Source of the DNA: Littorina saxatilis
Taxonomy: Eukaryota > Mollusca > Gastropoda > Littorinimorpha > Littorinidae
Direction of reading: 5' to 3'
Length of the DNA stretch: 64,000 nt
Assembly: GCF_037325665.1 (NCBI RefSeq)
Contig: NC_090250.1
Location: 29,994,024 to 30,058,023, forward strand
The notes under the pieces are model-generated. The model was not told the DNA's origin. It made no database searches and saw nothing but the letters and a program-made list of their open reading frames with translations. The stretch's first letter is position 1; every line of letters begins with the position of its first letter. Shown here one piece after another: positions 56,856-64,000 of this stretch. A program made the translations under genes and the position numbers.

Positions 56856-59800
56856 GTAGGTGGCTGGGTTGAAGTTAGAAAATGTTTAGTGATATTTGCT
56901 AGTAGAAAAACTGATCCCCCCCCCCCCCCCCCCCCCCAAAAAAAAAGTTATGTTTGCTTGATTTGTGTGTGTGTGGGTTCATATATTTGGACTTTAGATT
57001 GTAGGTATGTGTGTACGTATGTATGTGTGTGTTCAAGTACATGGGTGCAACTCTGCCGGCTACACGCCGGCAGCCGGTTTTTGGTTTCATCGGCTGCCGA
57101 TGTTTTTGTTCCAGGAGAGGTTTTTTTTGGCATTTTAAATACTAAAAAAGCTGGACCCCAACTTTTGCCGGTTTTTGGAATTTTCCAGGTTGCACCCATG
57201 CAAGTACAGTGGAGTCCAGGTATAACGAACCTGGGTATAACGAAATCCCGCTTTTAACGAACTGCCATTGATTTCCCGGCAGACAGCCTTCTATTTCTTA
57301 CTTGTTACTTTCCGGCCACAACGAACCTTTTGAACTCATTTGCATAACGAACCCCTCTTATAACAAACACGTTTTCATCGCCCCAGAGCCGTTTTGTCTC
57401 TAAAAGTCTGTCACGTTTCAATCTATCACTTAAGGTGATTATGAAACGGTTAGTTACTACTAACTAACTAACCACACCACGATCCACTCTCGCAGTCATA
57501 CAATTTAATAGAGACAACAAAAGTATAAGTTTCAGACGCCTGTTTATGTAAAAACTCTCCACCTCCCTCGAGACTTCACTCAAAATACGTTCTTTTACGT
57601 TCACAAAACGTAAAAAACCAATGGTCACTGACTTCTTCTTCTTCTTCGTACGACGGTTGTGTCAGACTCGGAATCTGGAGGATGCCATGAACATGGACGT
57701 TGGTCACTGACAAAATGCCAGTTAGAATATAGAAAATTATAGTAACACGCTGATCCCGTGTAAAGATAAGAAAATACGACTGTTCTGCTCCAAAAGTGCT
57801 AGTTCATGCAGGTGTCACACACCCCACGTCGTCACTACTCAAGTATAATCACAAATAGCAAAAATAACAACGGTGGTCAACGGGGTGCAAAGACATGGTG
57901 CACTTAGCTTTCTTTGGCCACTGGGTGGACGGCCTGTAATTAGTCTTTTTAGCCTCCACAACTGCTCCGTCGAATGAAGTGCTGGTTAGCGTGGTGACGA
58001 AGCAGGGAACTGTGGAGGCATCAGGCGCCGCACCCAGTCACTGGTTAGCTGGTTAGCCGGTTTGCTGGTTAGCTGGTTAGCCGGTTCGCTGGTTAGCCGG
58101 TGTGCTGGTTAGCGTGGTCCCGCAGATGGCAGCCGAACAGAAGTTAGGAAAAGGCTGCAAACAGAAAGCATCGGTGCACTAAACATGTCAGCTACCCCTC
58201 ACCCTCCACCTTTAAACATGTCATCTTTACATATCTCATCGAGCACGTGGGCCTGCACAAGCGGACTTTTCACAACAACAAAACAGCCGTTTTCCGTCCT
58301 TCTCTCCCTATCTGCAAAAACCATATACAGATTAGTATTTTAGCGTCACAGAGAGCAAATTATGCGCTAACCTGGAAAGAACAACAGAGAGTATTTCATT
58401 CCACAAACACAGACTCGTCAACAGCGTTAAATAATGATTTATTACCTCAAACAGCCTATGAATGTAGCACTCTCATGGAAGCAAAACCCGCTTCCTCCCT
58501 GGAATGGCCTCTGTTCGTCAACAGTGACAACAACATCCAGAAACCCCTTGTCGAATATACTTATGCGAAGACCATCGCACGACGAAGGAAAGATTTGACG
58601 ACTCGTCCTCAGCAAAACATGTGGCAGTGAGAAGGTGATAACTCGCTGAAGTTCCCCTAGAGTGCCGAATATTCTATTCGGTGAAATCCATCATACTCTA
58701 GAAACCGTCGTATTCGATCCTTCTTCTTCTGCCGCTGAGTGTCAAGTGCGCCGTCCTTGTGTCTCTCACAGACCACCTAGCCAATAACACGTGACTGACC
58801 TTGTCACATATCAAGTTCAGCTATCCACAATTCTGCCTCGCAAAGCAGAATTATCCCCGAAAAATCCGTGCGCCACAAAATCCGTGCTCTGCGCTGTCAG
58901 CAAAACTCTGCCGTGTAGCCCCGACTCACGCACAGGCGCTTTCAGTCGCAATTGACCAAGAGAAGGCACCCCACTGAGTGACACTTTCTTGGTCTATGTC
59001 ACCAGATCGTGACAAACACAAGGCTACAACGAACTGATGTCAATAACTGTCTCCAAAGACAAAAATACACAAACACAAGTGCACATCGCGTGATGAGCGA
59101 ACTCTGAACAAACAGCGGGAGGTGCACCCGCTGTGTTTTCACTATTCCAATCAGCTGCTAAGCTATGACTGTGCTCTAAAAAGTCACAAGGCTACTGCGT
59201 GTGAGGCGAGATCAAAGGCAGGTCCATTGTGATAGCTGGGTGGCCTTGTTTATAGACACTGTGACCTTCTTCCCAGGGGTCATTGACCCAGTTTTAGCAG
59301 TATGAGAGGTGGTTCCCCTTTATGAGAGAGGAAACACTTCCTGCACCCGGGTCACTCCCGGGTCAGTGACCGAGTTTAACCTATGGGGAGTTTAACCTAT
59401 GGGGCGGTCTCTTTGATGTCTTGAGAGGAAACTTGGCCAGGGTAGTACATGCACCAGAACTGGTGGACACCATGAAATCGGAGATTGATCAGAATGTACA
59501 TGGTATATGTACATGCTTTTACACGACTTTTTGAATTTTACTTCTAAAATTGTGACAGTAAAGTGAACATTTGAACTATGCCTCCATGGATTATATTATG
59601 AAGCTGTTGAAAACATGCAGAGATTGTGTACTCTCCAAGGAAAGATCGATGGGACCAGGGCCGGACTAGGCTAAGAGGAGGGGGGGGGGGTTGCAAGTGG
59701 TGGTCCAGGGGGGCGGGGTCAAGGGGCAGAGTCCCTTGTGGGGTAGGTCATATTCTGAGATAGGAAAATGGTCGCTCCTTGCATGAAACATAAAATAAAC

Positions 59801-62800
59801 AATAGTAAAAAAAAATTTTGAATAAGTGAGGTACATGTTTAGGCTAGGGGGGGGGGGGTTGCGCAACCCCCATAACCCCCCCTCCCCCGGTAGTCCGGCC
59901 CTGGGGACGATCATTTGAAGGTGAGTGGGAAAACTTGTCTTAAGGCCATTTAGGGTTGAAAACTCTACAGCGAATTACTGATATAACGAACTAAAATGTA
60001 TCTCCCTTGAGATTCGTTGTACCCGGACTCCACTGTATGTTTGTGTGAAGTGTGTGTGTAAAATCAAGAGAGAGATCCTCAGTAGAATGGTGAAATATCA
60101 TGCAACTTTAAATTTTAGGGAAGGGTAAAGTCAGTCCCTTAAAAGACTCCAGTCAAGGAAAATAATTCACAGTCTGTCAGAGTTTGACTTTGTCTTGTTT
60201 CAGTGATGGCGCTAGTATTTTTTCAAACCGGTACACAAACTTTTATGATGCAAACAGTCCAGAAAAAACCCCGGTAGGCTGGTCATTGGAACCAGTAAGA
60301 GTCTAACTCAGAGTACTGGTTTGCTTGTTTCACCAGCGAAAAAAACCCGGTTGTTCTAAAAATCAACCGGTAGGTCATACCAGCAGCCAATTTTGTTCCA
60401 GTATTTTCTTATTTCAACCGGTAATTACCAGTTAACGCCAATACTGTGTTTTCCACAGTCCTTTCACCTGTTATTGTGTAATTAAGCCTATTGGCCTTGG
60501 TTGTTGTTGTTGTTACTGTATTGTATTTGGAAGGAGTGTATGTGTGTACGAACGTTACCCACACCAGTTGTTGTTATTACTGTATCATATTTGGAAAGAG
60601 TGTATACGTGACGAATGTTACCCACTTCAGGACAAACACCAAATGGCCGTTATGCTGCACAGTGAAATAAATTCTTGTTTTCTTCTCTCTTGGAATGTCC
60701 TGCAGGTTTGGCTAGCACAGGGTACGAGTTTACAAACACAGCGTCCCTGCCGGAACTGATCACCAACGTTGTGCTACCTGCCGTACTGGACTCTGCTGCA
60801 AACATGGTGCGAAGTGGTCTCTGTGTCATCATCCGACACGTCATCAAAGTCGCTCATTCAGCTGCCCCTGACCAAGGACTCATTGATTTGTTGGTGAGAC
60901 TGTGAGGCTTTGTACAAATGTATTCTATTACATGTATTAGCTGATATTCATTAAAGATGGAATACAATTTAAATAAACTGATATGAAGAATTAAACATAA
61001 CAATTACCAAATAATATTATCAATAAATTATGAAATGAAACAGGATGAAATGAATAACAAGGCCGATGTTCATTAAAGATGGATTAGATAAACTGATGAA
61101 AATAAATGAAGAATTAAACATAACAATTAGTAAATGGTATAATCAATGAATTATGAAATGAAACAGGATGAAATGAATAACAAGGTTAAAAATGTGAATG
61201 TTTATTGTTGACTGTGTATACAGCATTTTTCCCTTTTTGAATGCTTAAAAAAAGAGCTGAGAATATGAACATGTATAGTTTATGATGACTTTAAAGAGTA
61301 GTCAGAACTTACAGAGTACATTACTGCAGAACTAAACTGCAAAAGTCATCAGTTCAAGAATATGTTATCTTCCCAAAAATTGAAATCTTTCTTTCTGGGA
61401 CTGAAAATTATGGTTTTGCCTTCTGTCAATTGCAGGGGTTTCGACAAGGCAGCCTTCGGATGTGTGCTGAGGTATGAACATAATGCTCATTTTTGTATAG
61501 ATCTTAGGTGTCGAACGCTGAAGAAGTATAGATCTTAGGAATATATATATACTGCAAATGGGTATGGTTGTGCTTACAAGCTAAAAAATCTGCTGTTGAT
61601 GAGTAGCCTTCTCGTAATGTATTTTTGGGGCCAATGTTTTAATTGAAAAAAAATAATTTAGTGTATGTTTTTCTGTGTGTTGAGAATTGATTGTAGTGCA
61701 TTTGTAAATGAAACAAAGATATGCATCCAGTGTTTAGGGTGTAAATGATTATTAGACTTAGAGTCATGGACAGATATACATGTACGATTTAAAGCCTGGA
61801 AGCAGTAAATAATGTTTGATGCCACTATCATGTTTGAACTTATTCTTCATGCAGGTGTCAGGATGGACCAAACTGTGTGAAGTGGAGCTACCCAACAGTG
61901 TGACACAGCTGGTTCACAATGTCAAAGCGTGAGTCGCACAGTTACTGGAAATTCTTGCAAATATTTGTTTAAGACAGCAGTCTAAAATAATTGAGACAGT
62001 GGAAAATCAGGTCTCAAAAAGGAGGGAGTTTTCAAATGGAGGAAAATGTACAAGGGTTATGAACAAAACATATGAAAAAGTAAGGTCTTAAACTGGGGGT
62101 CTTAAAAGGGGGGTTCCACTGTAACTTTCATGTTTCATTCTTTCTTTCATGACTCATACACCGGCACGGTTGGCCTAGTGGTAAGGCGTCTGCCCCGTGA
62201 TCGGGAGGTCGTGGGTTCGAACCCCGGCCGGGTCATACCTAAGACTTTAAAATTGGCAATCTAGTGGCTGCTCCGCCTGGCGTCTGGCATTATGGGGTTA
62301 GTGCTAGGACTGGTTGGTCCGGTGTCAGAATAATGTGACTGGGTGAGACATGAAGCCTGTGCTGCGACTTCTGTCTTGTGTGTGGCGCACGTTATATGTC
62401 AAAGCAGCACCGCCCTAATATGGCCCTTCGTGGTCGGCTGGGCGTTAAGCAAACAAACATGACTCATACTTCTTCTTCTTCTGCGTTCGTGGGCTGAAAC
62501 TCCCACGTACACTCGTGTTTTTTGCACGAGTGGAATTTTACGTGTATGACCGTTTTTTACCCCGCCATTTAGGCAGCCATACGCCGTTTTCGGAGGAAGC
62601 ATGCTGGGTATTTTCGTGTTTCTATAACCCACCGAACTCTGACATGGATTACAGGATCTTTTTCGTGCGCACTTGGTCTTGTGCTTGTGTGTACACACGG
62701 GGGTGTTCAGACACCGAGGAGAGTCTGCACACAAAGTTGACTCTGAGAAATAAATCTCTCGCCGAACGTGGGGACGAACTCACGCTGACAGCGGGCCAAC

Positions 62801-63702
62801 TGGATACAAATCCAGCGCGCTACCGACTGAGCTACATCCCCGCCGGACTCATACTCACACTATACCAGTTTGTGTCTTATTTTATATCTAACTTTCTTGG
62901 GATTGTAAAGGTAATTGAATGTAAAAATGATGCTTGTGATTTGAGATAACTTTGTCATGCCTTTGGTTTCCTTGAAGAACTCCAACAGTCATGTTTTGCA
63001 AAGAAAACAGAAAAACACACTTTCACAACTAAGCCACAAAGGGCAGGTTTGTTTGTGGATGTTGGTGTTTTTGCCTGGAATGTTAAAATGTTTGTAAATC
63101 ATGTTTCTATGGTTAGTGTAAATGCAATTGAGCTGACATGATTACACATTTTACACATCTTGGAGAAAATGAGAAGTTATTAAAAACCAAAAACAAATTG
63201 ACAAAGTGACAAGCCGTAATCAGCAAACAAGTAGAGGACCCCCCTCCTTCCTCACCCCACACTCCCATCACCTTACTCAGATATAAACATAATAAGCACA
63301 AACATTTTTTGCTGTGTTCGTTCAATTTCTGTTACATGTTTTTCGATTTATTTCTCAGGCATTCCGGACAGAAAAAGGATGATGCAGCAGTGGTTGAACT
63401 ACCAGCAGACCTGCTAAAACTTGAAGCTCATTATGAAAAACCTCCCAAAATCCATAATGATGACAGACAAAGACGCCAAGAGCTGTCCAGACTTAAGGCA
63501 GACTTCTCGGACGCTGAAAACCATACTGATGTGCTGCAGAGTGTGAGGGTAGATGGTTCGCATCTTGTGCTGGAGAGAAAAACAGAGCTTTCTCACGGCT
63601 GGAGAAAGATCTGTGTGCGAAAGGAAATAAATGGAGTTTGCAAGGGTGCTGATGAGACTGCAGGCATGGCGGGTCTTTCCTTGCAAGATGAGTCCAGAAT
63701 AG
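56658..63702 (+). CDS. GSTCD: GSTCD orthologue, N-terminal half (five exons, continues off the window)
   Basis: Exons 56658-56855 (ATG at 56666), 60706-60893, 61436-61471, 61855-61928 and 63359-63702 join in frame at GT-AG sites, giving 277 codons so far. The protein matches human GSTCD (glutathione S-transferase C-terminal-domain-containing protein): CVIIRHVIK and CAEVSGWTKLCEVELPNSV align with VVLRHII and CAEVSQWTRLCELTIP, and KIHNDDRQRRQEL with VHNDDKLRRQKL. The human protein has a GST-like N-terminal half and a methyltransferase-like C-terminal half; only the first is in view. Its biochemical role is poorly defined. The first exon shown follows an acceptor-like TTCAG, so an upstream untranslated exon is possible. 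No coding defects. Confidence 0.92.
57622..57711 (-). mobile_element. Truncated SINE with GAA tail inside the pogo-like element
   Basis: A 68-bp insert (57633-57700) with its GAA tail on the left (TTC repeats on the plus strand). The 11-bp TSD TGGTCACTGAC is at 57622-57632 and 57701-57711. Its body differs from SINE B apart from the tail. Confidence 0.8.
58041..58114. repeat. Short minisatellite, CTGGTTAGC units
   Basis: About seven imperfect copies of an 10-12-bp unit, CTGGTTAGCCGG or CTGGTTAGCT, inside the pogo-like composite. Confidence 0.85.
59656..59903. mobile_element. MITE with GGCCGGACTAGG inverted ends, copy 2
   Basis: CAGGGCCGGACTAGG at the left, TAGTCCGGCCCTG at the right, with a possible 5-bp TSD GGGAC on both sides. 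Shares the GTTGCGCAACCCC core with copy 1. Nested in the 57205-60037 element. Confidence 0.75.
60500..60632 (+). repeat. Tandem duplication of about 65 bp
   Basis: Two adjacent diverged copies beginning TTGTTGTTGTTACTGTAT and TTGTTGTTATTACTGTAT, each ending near GTTACCCAC. Intronic in GSTCD. Confidence 0.75.
60706..60893 (+). CDS. GSTCD: GSTCD coding exon 2
   Basis: Acceptor CTGCAG|GTTTGG, donor TTG|GTGAGA. Encodes LPELITNVVLPAVLDSAAN through GLIDLL, aligning with human ELPPIVQNCCLPAVVE...LLELL. Confidence 0.92.
60943..61187 (+). repeat. Tandem duplication of about 121 bp
   Basis: Two copies starting TTCATTAAAGATGGA and ending ATGAATAACAAGG, with a few indels. In GSTCD intron 2. Confidence 0.85.
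61436..61471 (+). CDS. GSTCD: GSTCD coding exon 3 (36-bp microexon)
   Basis: Only 12 codons (GFRQGSLRMCAE) between acceptor TTGCAG and donor GAG|GTATGA. It fills exactly the gap between exons 2 and 4 in alignment with human GFKKTCLKACAE, which supports the call despite the length. Confidence 0.9.
61496..61539 (+). mobile_element. 18-bp SINE end with 13-bp TSD
   Basis: The insert TGTCGAACGCTGAAGAAG (61509-61526) equals the last bases of SINE B. The TSD TATAGATCTTAGG is at 61496-61508 and 61527-61539. Located 25 bp downstream of the GSTCD microexon. Confidence 0.75.
61855..61928 (+). CDS. GSTCD: GSTCD coding exon 4
   Basis: Acceptor ATGCAG|GTGTCAGG, donor AAAGC|GTGAGT (phase 2). Encodes VSGWTKLCEVELPNSVTQLV. 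Confidence 0.92.
61970..62122 (+). repeat. Partial TACAGTGGAACCCC-family MITE
   Basis: The right half matches 33068-33243 (GTCTTAAAAGGGGGGTTCCA and ACTGTA end). The left inverted end is not recognisable. Confidence 0.6.
62149..62469 (+). mobile_element. tRNA-derived SINE A, copy 2
   Basis: Body 62160-62458, with box A TGGCCTAGTGG and box B GGTTCGAACCCC, and a short AAAC tail. The 11-bp TSD ATGACTCATAC is at 62149-62159 and 62459-62469. Nearly identical to copy 1 at 28698-29010. Confidence 0.95.
62461..62854 (-). mobile_element. tRNA-derived SINE B, copy 2 (inverted, tail-to-tail with SINE A)
   Basis: Body 62470-62845 on the minus strand, GAA tail on the left, tRNA-like head on the right (GGCGGGGATGTAGCTCAGTC when reversed). 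The TSD GACTCATAC is at 62461-62469 and 62846-62854. Matches copy 1 (47458-47833) throughout. Confidence 0.93.
63359..63702 (+). CDS. GSTCD: GSTCD coding exon 5
   Basis: Acceptor TCTCAG|GCATTCC, donor ATAG|GTAATT (phase 1). Includes LPADLLKLEAHYEKPPKIHN and DDRQRRQELSRLKADFS, then a less conserved linker ending DESRI. Confidence 0.9.
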
Positions 63703-64000
63703 GTAATTTTTTTTTTGATTGTGTCACTGGCACTCTTTTCTTCTATTTTTCTGGTTGTTTTTTTGTAATGCTAATTCTGTTATTAATTTTGCTAAAATAT
63801 TGTTGACTCCTCATTATTGTTAACTGTCCTCAAAGTGTGACAGGCCATTGACAAGAAGAAGATAATTTATCCACCTTTCTATGATGTTGGTTGGTTGTTG
63901 TCACCATATGCTGCTTTGCTTATGCACAGTGAACCAATCTGAAGTAGCAGTTTGTGTGGCAGTGGTGGTGATGATATATTTGTGTATTATGCACAGTGAA
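63703..64000. other. GSTCD: GSTCD intron, continues past the window
   Basis: Follows the donor at 63702. No further exon of GSTCD is recognisable before the edge. Confidence 0.6.

Larger units (their letters stand above)
57205..60037. mobile_element. 2.8-kb pogo-like composite element (GSTCD intron 1)
   Basis: Left end TACAGTGGAGTCCAGGTATA, right end (reversed) TACAGTGGAGTCCGGGTACA, TA at both edges. The word ATAACGAA recurs just inside both ends. Inside are a short SINE insertion (57622-57711), a GGTTAGC minisatellite (58041-58114) and a GGCCGG MITE (59656-59903). The longest open frame (58247-58630, 127 codons) resembles nothing I know, so no transposase is evident. Confidence 0.7.

Noticed and set aside
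58247-58630. 127-codon frame inside the pogo-like composite as a transposase
   Set aside because: No HTH or DDE-like motif and no resemblance to pogo enzymes; kept only as an unexplained open frame.

Overview
The window is nuclear DNA of an invertebrate animal, most likely a gastropod mollusc. The evidence is spliced genes with GT-AG introns, an R-Smad with bilaterian-type sequence, tRNA-derived SINEs of molluscan style, long GT/GA/CA microsatellites, many poly-G/poly-C tracts, and a high load of short DNA transposons. There are no bacterial features. The species assignment is inference.

Three host genes can be supported. (1) Minus strand, 4395-10451: five coding exons, all joined in phase 0, encode a protein of about 1171 residues with an acidic N-terminus, six canonical AT-hooks and eight C2H2 zinc fingers. 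(2) Minus strand, 28108-37944: five coding exons encode a complete 458-residue BMP-type receptor-Smad (Smad1/5) with MH1, a PPAY linker and an MH2 ending in SSVS. (3) Plus strand, 56658-63702: the first five coding exons of a GSTCD orthologue, which runs off the right edge. Nothing in the sequence links the three functionally.

Most of the rest is transposable-element sequence. From left to right: a 5'-truncated SINE (1290-1639); the zinc-finger gene with an 827-bp repeat (R1) in an intron; more R1 and R2 repeats; a pogo-like MITE (12280-13147); a 2.67-kb foldback element (17131-19796) whose roughly 1-kb inverted arms flank a 15-bp minisatellite; a hAT-like element with a nested SINE (23282-24596); the Smad gene, whose introns hold a SINE, Helitron-like elements, pogo-like elements, R1 and R2; a whole-looking DIRS-type retrotransposon (40994-47123); a SINE and a hAT-like element with a transposase fragment (47458-49565); several hairpin MITEs (51335-55072); a hAT-like MITE and a LINE 3' end (55241-56430); and then the GSTCD exons, with a 2.8-kb pogo-like composite and two head-on SINEs in its introns.

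Many insertions still carry perfect target-site duplications, so much of this activity is recent. The most unusual items are the foldback element with its axial minisatellite, the R1 repeat packed with extended nuclear-receptor half-sites inside two regulatory-gene introns, the convergent double SINE insertion at one target, and SINE insertions as short as 18 bp.
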